A stretch of 64,000 nucleotides of DNA from JBBWZH01 sp035544115 (GTDB lineage: Bacteria > Actinomycetota > Actinomycetes > Mycobacteriales > CADCTP01): positions 9,238,001 through 9,302,000 of the forward strand of contig OY970235.1 in assembly GCA_963714145.1 (NCBI GenBank), read 5' to 3'. Position 1 is the stretch's first letter. The number at the start of each line of letters is the position of its first letter. The translations under genes and the position numbers were made by a program. Below are positions 8,300 to 16,522 of this stretch, piece after piece. The notes under the pieces are model-generated. The model saw only the letters and a program-made list of their open reading frames with translations. It ran no database searches and was not told where the DNA came from.

Positions 8300-8481
8300 G
8301 CCGCGGCGGCCGCGGCAGGCGGCGGGACTCGGGCACGGCGGCCAGCCTGCCAGCGGCCGCCCCGGCCGGCATCGGACCGGCGGCCGAACCCGCGGCTCCG
8401 CCCAGGGGTGGAACCGGCGGCCCGATCAGCCCTGGGTATGACACCCGCCGGGCCGAGGCGGCCGGCGGCGCCGCTGGCTAT

Positions 8482-8511
8482 CGTCAGTGCGTGGACCGTC
8501 AGTGCGTGGAC
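8482..8511. repeat. Exact tandem duplication of 15 bp over the kinase start codons
   Basis: CGTCAGTGCGTGGAC occurs twice in direct succession (8482-8496 and 8497-8511). Each copy carries an in-frame GTG for the histidine kinase, so either copy could provide the start codon, or the pair could be a direct-repeat binding site in the divergent promoter region. Confidence 0.9.
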
Positions 8512-9681
8512 GATGCCGAGGTGCGGCCGGTGTTCCCGCGGCGGTTGCGCCGGGCCGAGCTGATCGCGGCGGATACCGCCGCCGCGGTCGGCTACACGCT
8601 CTTCCTGCTGTCCGAGCTGCCCCGGGTGCCGCCGAGCTGGCCGATGTGGCTGGCCATCGCCGGCGCCGGCCTGCCGGTCGCGGTCCGCCGGGTCTGGCCG
8701 GTCCCGGCGTTCGGGGCGGCGCTCGCCGGGTCCGTGCTCGGCATGGCGGTGGACGCCGTGCACGACCCGCTGCTGGCGGCGGCCTTCGTGCTCTACCTGG
8801 TCGCGACCACGGTGCGCCGACCGGTCTGGGAGCCGACGCTGGGCATCGGCACGCTGAGCCTGCTCGGCATCTTCGTGGTGACCGCGGTCGGGCCGGTCGG
8901 CGGCCCCGGCACCCGGCAGCTCCCGGCCGGTGTCGGCGGTGCGCTGGCCGGCTACGTGTTCCTCGGCGGCGCCTGGACGATCGGCCGCGCGGTCCGGGAG
9001 CGGCGGGCGTCGGCGGCCCGGGCGGCCCGGCAGCTCGCCGAGCGGGCGGCGGTCGAGGAACGGCTGCGGATCGCCCGCGAGCTGCACGACGTCGTCTCGC
9101 ACACGCTGAGCCTGATCGGGGTCAAGGCCGCGGTCGCCAACCACGTCGCCGACGAGCGGCCGGCCGAAGCCCGGGACGCGCTGCGGATCATCGAGACCAC
9201 CAGCCGGGACGCGATGACCGAGATGCACCGGCTGCTCGGCGTGCTGCGGGCGCCGGCCGAGCTGGCCCCGCCGCCGGACCTGGCCGGCCTGCCCGCGCTG
9301 GCGCAGCGCGCGTCCATGGCCGGGGTGCAGGTCGACCTGGACGTCCGGCCGGCCGCGGAGCTGCCGCCGGGGGTGCAGCTGTCGGTGTACCGGATCGTCC
9401 AGGAGGCCGTCACCAACGTGGTGAAGCACGCCGCGCCGGCCCGCTGCCGGGTGCTGGTCGACTCCACTGTGGACGGTGTGCGGATCGAGGTGACCGACGA
9501 CGGCCCGGCGGTCAGCCGGCCACCGGTGCCCGGGCACGGCCTGATCGGCATGCGGGAACGGGTCGGCATGCACGGCGGCACGTTCAGCGCCGGCCCGCAC
9601 CCCACCGGCGGCTTCGCGGTCGCCGCCGTCCTGCCGGCCCGGGCCGGTGGGTCGGTGCCAGCGGTCGCCGGGTCCGGATGA
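8491..9681 (+). CDS. Two-component sensor histidine kinase, NarL/HisKA_3 type
   Basis: About 396 residues. The N-terminal half has four or five hydrophobic segments (for example ADTAAAVGYTLFLLSEL and LLAAAFVLYLVATTV), followed by a dimerisation helix with the phosphoacceptor His in ARELHDVVSHTLS (H199 from this start). The ATPase part has the N-box VQEAVTNVVKHA, DDGP and the glycine lid GHGLIGMRERVGMHGG. The start is uncertain: in-frame GTGs occur at 8491, 8506 and 8521, the first two inside a 15-bp tandem duplication, and no clear ribosome site distinguishes them. Its stop overlaps the response regulator ATG (ATGA). It is divergent from the ABC exporter, which is the likeliest target. Confidence 0.87.
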   Translation: MDRQCVDDAEVRPVFPRRLRRAELIAADTAAAVGYTLFLLSELPRVPPSWPMWLAIAGAGLPVAVRRVWPVPAFGAALAGSVLGMAVDAVHDPLLAAAFVLYLVATTVRRPVWEPTLGIGTLSLLGIFVVTAVGPVGGPGTRQLPAGVGGALAGYVFLGGAWTIGRAVRERRASAARAARQLAERAAVEERLRIARELHDVVSHTLSLIGVKAAVANHVADERPAEARDALRIIETTSRDAMTEMHRLLGVLRAPAELAPPPDLAGLPALAQRASMAGVQVDLDVRPAAELPPGVQLSVYRIVQEAVTNVVKHAAPARCRVLVDSTVDGVRIEVTDDGPAVSRPPVPGHGLIGMRERVGMHGGTFSAGPHPTGGFAVAAVLPARAGGSVPAVAGSG

Positions 9682-10349
9682 TCCGGGTGCTGGTGGTCGA
9701 CGATCAGGACCTGCTGCGGGGCAGCTTCCGGGTGCTGATCGACTCGGCACCGGATCTGACCGTCGTCGGCGAGGCCGGCACCGGCGTGGCCGCGGTCGAA
9801 CTGGCCGGCCGGCTCCGGCCGGACGTGGTGCTGATGGACGTCCGGATGCCGATCATGGATGGGATCGAGGCCACCCGGCGCATCTGCGCCGAGCCGGGCC
9901 CGGTCCGGGTGCTGATCCTGACCACGTTCGACCTGGACGAGTACGTGTACGCCGGGCTGGCGGCCGGCGCCAGCGGCTTCGTACTGAAGAACACGCCGCC
10001 GGCCGACCTGCTCGCGGCCATCCGGGTGGTCGCGGCCGGCGACGGGCTGCTGGCACCGAGCGTGACCGGCCGGCTGATCGCCGAGTTCGCCCGGCAGCAG
10101 CCGGCCAGCCGGCCGGCGGCCGGCCTGGCCGGGGTGACCGAGCGGGAGCGCGAGGTGCTCAGGCTGGTGGCGCGCGGCCTGTCCAACGCCGAGATCGCCG
10201 CACACCTGCAGGTCAGCGGCGCGACGGTGAAGACGCACATCGGCCATCTGCTGGCCAAGCTGACCGCCCGGGACCGGGCCCAGCTGGTGATCGCCGCGTA
10301 CGAGAGCGGCCTGGTCGCCCCGGCGCCGGGCGGGGAGTGGCCCGGCTGA
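9678..10349 (+). CDS. NarL/FixJ-family response regulator
   Basis: 223 residues: receiver domain (1-120) with acidic pocket D8/D9, phosphoacceptor D54 in VVLMDVRMP, conserved Thr in ILTTFD and Lys in FVLKN. It is followed by a LuxR HTH (about 155-215, TEREREVLRLVARGLSNAEIA then the recognition helix SGATVKTHIGHLL). Translationally coupled to the kinase at ATGA 9678, so the two form a cognate pair. It probably binds the 8230-8490 intergenic region to control the divergent ABC exporter; that target is inferred from position. Confidence 0.92.
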   Translation: MIRVLVVDDQDLLRGSFRVLIDSAPDLTVVGEAGTGVAAVELAGRLRPDVVLMDVRMPIMDGIEATRRICAEPGPVRVLILTTFDLDEYVYAGLAAGASGFVLKNTPPADLLAAIRVVAAGDGLLAPSVTGRLIAEFARQQPASRPAAGLAGVTEREREVLRLVARGLSNAEIAAHLQVSGATVKTHIGHLLAKLTARDRAQLVIAAYESGLVAPAPGGEWPG

Positions 10350-10436
10350 GCCACCCGGTCCGATCCGGACAACCTATCGTCGCGGTCGCGCTGTTCAACG
10401 AGGCCGTGCTGTCCACCTCGGCGGCCAGCCCCGGGC

Positions 10437-11777
10437 TCAGCCCGGCGGGAACGGCGTCGGTGCCGGGACCTCGGCCAGCACCCGGCGGGTCGTCTCCAAC
10501 CCCCAACTGTCCAGTTCGGACAGCCGGTCGCTGCTGCCGCGCAGGCCGCCGTACCGCCGCACGTGCGCGGCCCAGTCCGCGCGGCGTTCCACCGCCGGCC
10601 GGGCGATCAGGCAGTCCGGGTCGTTCACCCACCAGCGGCCGTGCTGGAAGGCGCGGGCGGTGCCGTTGGCCACCGCGGGCAGCTGGCCCGGCGCGGACAT
10701 GTCGCCGTCCCGCGGCGCGTACTCGACCGCGATATCGGGGCCGACCCGCATCGCGTCGACCAGCCCGATGGACGGCAGGATCGGCGCGCCGCAGCCGAGC
10801 AGGTAGCCGCCCGGCCCGATCGCGGCCCGGATCACCTCCAGCCCGCGCCGGTACGCAGCCACCGCCGGCAGGTCCTCGTGCCGGCGGCCGGGCAGCGCGC
10901 CGGCGTAGCTGAAGTCCAGCTTGAAGAAGTCGATGCCGATCCGGGCGAACGTGCCGAACACCTCGGTCAGCCAGGCCGCCGCGCCGGGGTGGGTCGGGTC
11001 GAGCGCGTACAGATCCTGGTTCCAGTGGTGGCCGGCCGATACCGGACCCCCGCCGGCCGACCCGACCAGCCAGTCGGGATGGTCGCGGGCAACCGCGGAG
11101 TTCGCGCCGACCAGGTACGGCGCCACCCAGATGCCGGCCCGCCGGCCGGCCGCCCGGATCCGGCCGATCAGCCCGGGCAGCGAGTCGAACCGGTTGTTCA
11201 GGGTGAGCCAGTCGCCCAGCTCCGCCTGGTACCCGTCGTCGATCTGCACCACGTCCACCGGCAGGTCGAGCGCCCGCAGGCCGGCCAGGTTCTCCAGGAT
11301 GTCCGCCTCGGTGACGTCGAGGAAGTAGTGGTACCAGGAGCACCAGATCGTCGGCGCCGGCCGGATCTCGGCCGGGCCCGGGCCGTACCCGCCGGCCCAG
11401 GCGCCGAGCGCGGCACTCAACTGTCCGGAGTGGACGGTCTCGCGCACCGGGCCGTCCGCGCTGACCCGCAACTGTCCATTGTGGAGTTCGGCGCGGATGG
11501 CGGCGACCGCGGTGGTGGGATCGGCGGCGGCCCAGATCCGGACCGGCGCGCCGTCGCCCGGGTCGAGCGCGAGCAGCCCGTCGGCGTGGAACCCGGCCGG
11601 TGGGGCGTGGTCGGGGCCGCGGTAGTTGACCACGAACCAGTTCGGGTCGAGCACCCGGTGCGGCCGCTCGGCCAGCCGGTAGCTGGCCGTCGGCGTCCAG
11701 GACTGCCAGCCGTGCTCGAACACCCGGGCCGCGCCGGTGTCCACCGGCACCTCGGCAACCACGTCGAACCGCGTCAT
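10437..11777 (-). CDS. Clan GH-D glycosidase (alpha-galactosidase/melibiase-like, GH36 type)
   Basis: 446-residue cytosolic retaining glycosidase without a signal peptide. Motifs: W-C-S-W-Y-H-Y at the barrel start, VDVVQIDDGYQAELGDW, and the nucleophile Asp in FFKLDFSYAG (D288). The probable acid/base Asp is in MRVGPDIAVEY (D348). Bacterial GH36 enzymes usually exceed 650 residues; this one is short, keeping a reduced N-terminal beta domain and the (beta/alpha)8 barrel. It may therefore be a melibiase subgroup with a different alpha-glycoside preference. Start ATG 11777 precedes the phase MTRFDVVAEVPVDTG. It is divergent from the FolP-like gene. Confidence 0.8.
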   Translation of the reverse strand: MTRFDVVAEVPVDTGAARVFEHGWQSWTPTASYRLAERPHRVLDPNWFVVNYRGPDHAPPAGFHADGLLALDPGDGAPVRIWAAADPTTAVAAIRAELHNGQLRVSADGPVRETVHSGQLSAALGAWAGGYGPGPAEIRPAPTIWCSWYHYFLDVTEADILENLAGLRALDLPVDVVQIDDGYQAELGDWLTLNNRFDSLPGLIGRIRAAGRRAGIWVAPYLVGANSAVARDHPDWLVGSAGGGPVSAGHHWNQDLYALDPTHPGAAAWLTEVFGTFARIGIDFFKLDFSYAGALPGRRHEDLPAVAAYRRGLEVIRAAIGPGGYLLGCGAPILPSIGLVDAMRVGPDIAVEYAPRDGDMSAPGQLPAVANGTARAFQHGRWWVNDPDCLIARPAVERRADWAAHVRRYGGLRGSSDRLSELDSWGLETTRRVLAEVPAPTPFPPG

Positions 11778-11921
11778 CGCAATCCTCTCAGCCCGGGACT
11801 CAAGCCTCGTTGCCCGGACGAACCGGCGCAACCGTGCGAAGCGGGCACGCGGCGGCGGCAGGTAGGCTCGCTGGCCGGAGCCGCGGGGGTGCGCGCGGCC
11901 GGCAGAGAGCGAGGCAGCCGG

Positions 11922-12836
11922 GTGCTTCCGGGAGCGGCGGGCCCGGCCGTGCGGCCCGAACTGGGCGGTACCGGCATACGCCAGATCGGCGCCCGCCGCT
12001 TCGACTTCCACCGCCGGGTCGCGGTGATGGCGATCGTGAACCGCACCCGGGATTCCTTCTTCGATCACGGCCGGACCTTCGACCTGGCGCCGGCACTGGC
12101 CGCGGTCGACCGGGCGCTGGCCGCCGGCGCCGACTGGATCGACATCGGCGGCGTGCCGTTCTCGCCGGTCAGCGAGGAGGTGGACGCGGCCGAGGAGATC
12201 CGCCGGGTGGTGCCGGTGGTGGCCGCCAGCCGGGCCCGCTCGGACGCGGTGATCTCGGTCGACACGTTCCGGGTCGAGGTGGCCCGAGCCGCCATCGAGG
12301 CCGGCGCGACCGCGATCAACGACACCTCCGGCCTGCGTGACCTGGCCATCGCCGACCTGGCCGCGGCGTCCGGCGCGGCGCTGGTGATCACGCACAGCAA
12401 GGCCGCGCCGCGCGCGCTGCTGCCCCGGCCGGCGTACGCCGACGTGGTCGGCGAGGTGCGGGCGTTCCTGGCCGACCGGGCGGCCGTCGCGGTGAACCGC
12501 GGCGTCCGGCCGGAGCAGGTCATCGTCGACCCGGGCCACGACCTGAACAAGAACACCTTCCACTCGCTGGAGTTGACCCGCCGGCTGGCCGAGTTCGCCG
12601 ACCTCGGCTTCCCGCTGCTCGCCTCGATCTCGAACAAGGACTTCATCGGCGAGTCCCTCGGCCTGCCGAACACCGACCTGCGCGACGGCACCGTGGCCGC
12701 GCTGGCCGTGTGCGTGCTCGGCGGTGCCCGGATCGTCCGGGTGCACGACGTGACCGCCGCGGTCCGCGCGGTGCGGATGGTGGAGGCGGTGCTCGGCTGG
12801 CGTGACCCGGTCGAGGCCCGGCACAACCTGGCCTGA
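11922..12836 (+). CDS. Dihydropteroate synthase-like (FolP-related) pterin-binding protein
   Basis: 304-residue TIM barrel recognisable as the DHPS family from AIVNRTRDSFFDHG, VISVDTFRVEVA, INDTSG, SNKDFIGE and the final RIVRVHDV. Several catalytic signatures are altered: the usual ESTRPG segment is replaced by DIGGVPFSPV, and the DPGHDLNKNTFHSLEL stretch differs from the canonical PGIGFGK. I therefore expect a FolP2-like paralogue rather than the folate enzyme, which normally sits with other folate genes. GTG 11922 is chosen because GAGG lies 7 bases upstream; GTG 11949 is an alternative. No folate gene is nearby. Confidence 0.78.
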   Translation: MLPGAAGPAVRPELGGTGIRQIGARRFDFHRRVAVMAIVNRTRDSFFDHGRTFDLAPALAAVDRALAAGADWIDIGGVPFSPVSEEVDAAEEIRRVVPVVAASRARSDAVISVDTFRVEVARAAIEAGATAINDTSGLRDLAIADLAAASGAALVITHSKAAPRALLPRPAYADVVGEVRAFLADRAAVAVNRGVRPEQVIVDPGHDLNKNTFHSLELTRRLAEFADLGFPLLASISNKDFIGESLGLPNTDLRDGTVAALAVCVLGGARIVRVHDVTAAVRAVRMVEAVLGWRDPVEARHNLA

Positions 12837-12870
12837 CCCCGCCTGACCCCGCCTGGCCCCGCCTGGACCC
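12831..12870. repeat. Four tandem decamers after the FolP-like gene
   Basis: Four successive 10-base units of GCCTG(A/G)CCCC with small changes, beginning at the stop codon of the FolP-like gene and running into the 154-bp gap before the S15 gene. In-frame stops occur in successive repeats. Nothing else is recognised in the gap except a purine-rich stretch before the next start. Confidence 0.75.
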
Positions 12871-12990
12871 CGCCGCCTGGACGCATCGACCGGGCCCCGG
12901 TGGGTTCCGGGCTACCCATATGTCTGGTTGGATCGCGGGAGGTAGCGGTACGCGGAGGTATGTTCTCCGCATTGGAGACAGGGGCGTCCG

Positions 12991-14871
12991 ATGAGACCCG
13001 TTTCCGGAATCCTGCTCGCGCTGGCGACGGGCCTGTCGCTGCTGGCCGCGCCGGCGGCGGCCACGGCGGCTCCGGCGCCCCCGGGCCCGGTGTTCGCCGA
13101 CGGGCAGGCGCAGCCGGTCTTCGACCCGACCGACGTGGTGCGGCAGAGCCTCTGGGTGCGCGCCCCGGTGGACAGCGACGCCGACGGCCAGCCGGACGAG
13201 ATGTACGTCGAGGTGGTGCGGCCGCGGGCGACCGAGGACGGGCTGCGGGTGCCGGTCGTCTACATGGTCAGCCCGTACTTCGCCGGCGGGAACGACATCA
13301 CCAACCACGACGTGGACGTCGAGCTCTACCTGCCGCCGGGGCCGCACCGGCCGGGCAGTGACCGCGGCGGCAGCCGGCACATCGCGGCCGGAGACGAGCG
13401 GCTGATCGCGGCCGGCGTGCGGGCCGGTGCCGCCGGCCGGGCCGGCGGGCCGGCGGCGGCGCCGATCGCGTCCCGGTACGAGCCGTACTTCATCGCCCGC
13501 GGCTTCGCGATGGTCTACGCCGAGTCGCTCGGCAGCGGGCTGTCCACCGGCTGCCCGACCAGCGGCGGCCGGAACGAGACGATCGGCGCGAAGTCCATTG
13601 TGGACTGGCTGAACGGCCGGGCCAGCGGGCACGACGCGGCCGGCCAGCCGGTGCGGGCCGGTTGGGCCACCGGCAAGGTCGGCATGATGGGCGTCTCGTA
13701 CAACGGCACGCTGCCGAACGCGGTGGCCACCACCGGCGTCCGCGGCCTGGAGGCGATCGTGCCGATCGGCGCGATCTCCAACTGGTACGACTACTACCGC
13801 ACCGACGGCGCGGTGGTCGCTCCCGGCACCTTCCAGGGCGAGGACCTCGACGTGCTGGCCGAGTTCGTCTACACCCGTGCAGATCGGCAGATCTGCCGCC
13901 CGGTGATCGACAATCTGGCCCGCGAGCAGGATCGGGTGACCGGCGACTTCAGCCGGTTCTGGGCCGAGCGCGACTACCTGCCGGGTGTCCGCAACGTGCG
14001 TGCGGCCGTACTGGTGGCGCACGGGCTGAACGACTGGAACGTGAAGAGCCGCCAGTTCGCGCAGTGGTACCAGGCGCTGGCCGACCAGGGCACGCCGCAC
14101 CAGATCTGGCTGCACCAGTTCGCGCACACCGACCCGGTGCTGGTCGACCGGGACGGCTGGCTGCGCACGCTGAACCGCTGGTTCACCCGCTACCTGTACG
14201 GCGTGCGCAACGGGGTCGAGCGGGACCCGCGGGCCACCGTGCAGCGCGAGGACATGAGCTGGTCGCACGAGGCGGAGTGGCCGGCGCCGGGCAGTTCGGA
14301 CGCCAGCCTCTGGGTGCGGCCGGGCGGCGCCACGGCCGGCGGGCTGACCACGGCCGGGCCGGCCCCGGCCCGGGCCGGCGTCGAGCGGTTGACCGATGAC
14401 GCGACGATCCTGGCCGAGACGCTGGCCGCCGCGCCCACCTCACCGCACCGGCTGGTCTACCGCACCCCGCCGGCGGCGGCCCCGGTGCGGGTCAGCGGCA
14501 CCGGCCGGGTCGGCTTGACGGTGGCGTTCGACCGGCCGGCCGCGAACGTCACCACGCTGCTGATCGACCAGGCCCCGGACGGCAGCCAGCAGGTGATCAC
14601 CCGGGGCTGGGCCGACCCGCAGAACCGCACCGGCATCAGCCGCACCGTCCCGGTCCGGCCGGGCCGCAGCTACCGGCTGGACGTGCTGCTGCAGCCGAAG
14701 GACTACGTCCTGCCGGCCGGGCACCGGTTCGTGCTGGCCGTGCTGTCCAGCGACTTCGACTACACGTTGCGGCCGCGGCCGGGCACCCGGCTGACCGTCA
14801 CGCTGGCCGGCACCAGCCTGGTGCTGCCCGCGGTGGGCGGCCGGCACGCCCTCCGGGTCGCGTTTGGATAG
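12991..14871 (+). CDS. Secreted S15-family Xaa-Pro dipeptidyl-peptidase / CocE-like hydrolase
   Basis: 626 residues with a Sec signal peptide (hydrophobic core residues 8-20, Ala-rich cleavage region near 28). The alpha/beta-hydrolase domain carries the triad as Ser236 in GVSYNGT, Asp348 in HGLNDWNVK and His379 in HQFAHTD. The C-terminal jelly-roll (PepX_C) follows from about residue 430, with WSHEAEWPAPG and a final beta-rich region. This matches secreted actinobacterial Xaa-Pro dipeptidyl-peptidases; a cocaine-esterase-like acyl hydrolase is the alternative within the same fold. It is exported to the medium or wall, presumably for peptide scavenging. A hairpin follows the stop. Confidence 0.85.
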   Translation: MRPVSGILLALATGLSLLAAPAAATAAPAPPGPVFADGQAQPVFDPTDVVRQSLWVRAPVDSDADGQPDEMYVEVVRPRATEDGLRVPVVYMVSPYFAGGNDITNHDVDVELYLPPGPHRPGSDRGGSRHIAAGDERLIAAGVRAGAAGRAGGPAAAPIASRYEPYFIARGFAMVYAESLGSGLSTGCPTSGGRNETIGAKSIVDWLNGRASGHDAAGQPVRAGWATGKVGMMGVSYNGTLPNAVATTGVRGLEAIVPIGAISNWYDYYRTDGAVVAPGTFQGEDLDVLAEFVYTRADRQICRPVIDNLAREQDRVTGDFSRFWAERDYLPGVRNVRAAVLVAHGLNDWNVKSRQFAQWYQALADQGTPHQIWLHQFAHTDPVLVDRDGWLRTLNRWFTRYLYGVRNGVERDPRATVQREDMSWSHEAEWPAPGSSDASLWVRPGGATAGGLTTAGPAPARAGVERLTDDATILAETLAAAPTSPHRLVYRTPPAAAPVRVSGTGRVGLTVAFDRPAANVTTLLIDQAPDGSQQVITRGWADPQNRTGISRTVPVRPGRSYRLDVLLQPKDYVLPAGHRFVLAVLSSDFDYTLRPRPGTRLTVTLAGTSLVLPAVGGRHALRVAFG

Positions 14872-14886
14872 TCGGGTGTGGACGGT

Positions 14887-14916
14887 GGCGGGCGGCGCCG
14901 GGAGCGGCCGCCCGCC
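14887..14916 (+). terminator. Hairpin after the S15 hydrolase gene
   Basis: Perfect 10-bp inverted repeat (14887-14896 with 14907-14916), 10-base loop, starting 16 bases past the stop. No T-run. It separates this gene from the oppositely oriented small membrane peptide gene at 15010-15117. Confidence 0.6.
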
Positions 14917-15009
14917 CGGCGCCGCCGCCGGCCGGCCGCCACGGGCGGGCCAGCCGGCTGGGCGGGGCACCCCCCACGGCCGACGCCGCCGGCCCGGCCC
15001 CCGCCCCGG

Positions 15010-15117
15010 CTACAACGGCAGCAGGCGGGTGCCGAGGTACAACCCCACCCCGACGCCGATCAGCAGGCTGATCCCGATGAGCTTCACGACGGACCCCAGC
15101 CCGCTGGTGAGTCGCAT
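15010..15117 (-). CDS. 35-residue single-span membrane peptide
   Basis: Short ORF beginning MRLTSGLGSVVKLIG, then a continuous hydrophobic segment (about residues 13-29, rich in Leu, Ile, Val and Gly) and a short tail TRLLPL. A GAGGAGG ribosome site lies 10 bases before the ATG, supporting translation. I do not recognise the family; a Lys before and an Arg after the span suggest a simple inserted helix. The ribosome site lies in a 9-bp inverted repeat (15122-15148), so translation may be gated by RNA folding. Candidates include a small membrane modulator or stress peptide; there is no sequence evidence for toxin function. Confidence 0.6.
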   Translation of the reverse strand: MRLTSGLGSVVKLIGISLLIGVGVGLYLGTRLLPL

Positions 15118-15121
15118 CTGC

Positions 15122-15159
15122 ACCGCTCCTCCTCATGACAGGAGCGGTCCTGCCGCTCC
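15122..15159 (-). promoter_or_regulatory. Alternative hairpins overlapping the small peptide's ribosome site
   Basis: ACCGCTCCT (15122-15130) pairs perfectly with AGGAGCGGT (15140-15148), loop 9. The right arm can instead pair as GGAGCGG (15141-15147) with CCGCTCC (15153-15159), loop 5. The two stems are mutually exclusive, and the first includes part of the GAGGAGG ribosome site of the 35-residue peptide on the minus strand. The arrangement resembles a translational switch; a DNA operator is an alternative reading. Confidence 0.5.
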
Positions 15160-15315
15160 GGTCGTAGCATCCGGCCCGGCGCACGCCGCACGCGAGGCCT
15201 TTCCCGCTGCCCAGCTCCGTGGGCAACAGGAAACGGTCGAGCGGGTGTCGCGGTTGCCGGCGCGGGCCGGGGCGCGGAGGCTGTGCACAGCCGTGCACCG
15301 AGCGGAAGGAGCCCG

Positions 15316-16521
15316 ATGATGTCCTCCAGTTCGGCCGCGCCGGCCGAGGCCGTGCGCGCCGCCGCGAATTTCCTGGAGCTGGACGAGCTGCTGACCGGGG
15401 AGGAGCGGGCCGGCCGCGAACTGGTCCGGACCTTCTGCGCCCGCCGGCTGCGGGCCGAACTGCCGGCCTGGTTCGAGCACGGGTTGCCCCGGGAGACCGC
15501 ACGCGAGCTGATGCTCGAGTTCGGCCGGCTCGGCCTGCTCGGCATGCACCTGCAGGGGTACGGCTGCGCCGGTGCCGGCGCGGTCAGCTACGGGCTGGCC
15601 TGCACCGAGCTGGAGGCCACCGACTCCGGCTTCCGCAGCATGGTCTCGGTGCAGGGCTCGCTGGCCATGGCCAGCATCCACAAGTTCGGCTCGGCGGAGC
15701 AGAAATCGGCCTGGCTGCCGGCGATGGCCGCCGGCGAGAAGGTCGGCTGCTTCGGCCTGACCGAGCCGGACTCCGGCAGCGATCCCGGCAGCATGCGTAC
15801 GTCGGCCCGCCGGGACGGCACCGACTGGCTGCTCAGCGGCACCAAGATGTGGATAACCAACGGCGGCATCGCGGACCTGGCCGTGATCTGGGCCCGCACC
15901 GACGAGGGCGTGCGCGGGTTCCTGGTACCGGCCGGCACGCCCGGCTTCGCCGCGAACGACATCCACCAGAAGCTCTCGCTGCGCGCCTCGATCACCTCCG
16001 AACTGGTGCTGGACGAGGTGCGGCTGCCCGGCTCGGCGCTGCTGCCCGGCGCGCACAGCCTCGGCGCCCCGCTGGCGGCGCTGAACGAGGCCCGGTTCGG
16101 CATCGTCTTCGGCGCGCTCGGCGCCGCCCGCGACGCGCTGGAGTGCGCGCTCGACTACGCCCGCACCCGGGTCCAGTTCGGCCGGCCGATCGCCGGTTTC
16201 CAGCTGACCCAGGCCAAGCTGGTGGACATGCTGCTGGAGCTGCAGAAGGGCGCGCTGCTGGCGCTGCACCTGGGACGGTTGAAGGAGGCCGGCCGGCTGC
16301 GCCCGGAGCAGCTCAGCCTGGGCAAGCTGAACAACGTCCGGGCCGCGCTGGCGATCTGCCGGCAGGCGCGGACGATCCTGGGCGCGAACGGGGTGACGCT
16401 GGAGTACCCGGTGCTGCGGCACATGTCCAACCTGGAATCGGTGCTGACCTATGAGGGCACCAGCGAGGTGCACACGCTGATCGTGGGGGAGGCGCTCACC
16501 GGCCAGAGCGCGTTCCGCTGA
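15316..16521 (+). CDS. gcdH: Acyl-CoA dehydrogenase, glutaryl-CoA dehydrogenase-like
   Basis: 401-residue FAD flavoenzyme. The segment ELEATDSGFRSMVSVQGSL closely follows the glutaryl-CoA dehydrogenase pattern; its Arg (R107) corresponds to the residue that holds the distal carboxylate of glutaryl-CoA. The catalytic base is Glu380 in YEGTSEVH. FAD-site stretches GLTEPDSGSDPG and KMWITNGG are present. GAAGGAG precedes tandem ATGs at 15316 and 15319. One base separates its stop from the E1-alpha gene, forming a four-gene operon with a 2-oxoacid dehydrogenase. Glutaryl-CoA to crotonyl-CoA fits lysine/tryptophan breakdown; another dicarboxyl-CoA substrate remains possible. Confidence 0.8.
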   Translation: MMSSSSAAPAEAVRAAANFLELDELLTGEERAGRELVRTFCARRLRAELPAWFEHGLPRETARELMLEFGRLGLLGMHLQGYGCAGAGAVSYGLACTELEATDSGFRSMVSVQGSLAMASIHKFGSAEQKSAWLPAMAAGEKVGCFGLTEPDSGSDPGSMRTSARRDGTDWLLSGTKMWITNGGIADLAVIWARTDEGVRGFLVPAGTPGFAANDIHQKLSLRASITSELVLDEVRLPGSALLPGAHSLGAPLAALNEARFGIVFGALGAARDALECALDYARTRVQFGRPIAGFQLTQAKLVDMLLELQKGALLALHLGRLKEAGRLRPEQLSLGKLNNVRAALAICRQARTILGANGVTLEYPVLRHMSNLESVLTYEGTSEVHTLIVGEALTGQSAFR

Positions 16522-16522
16522 G

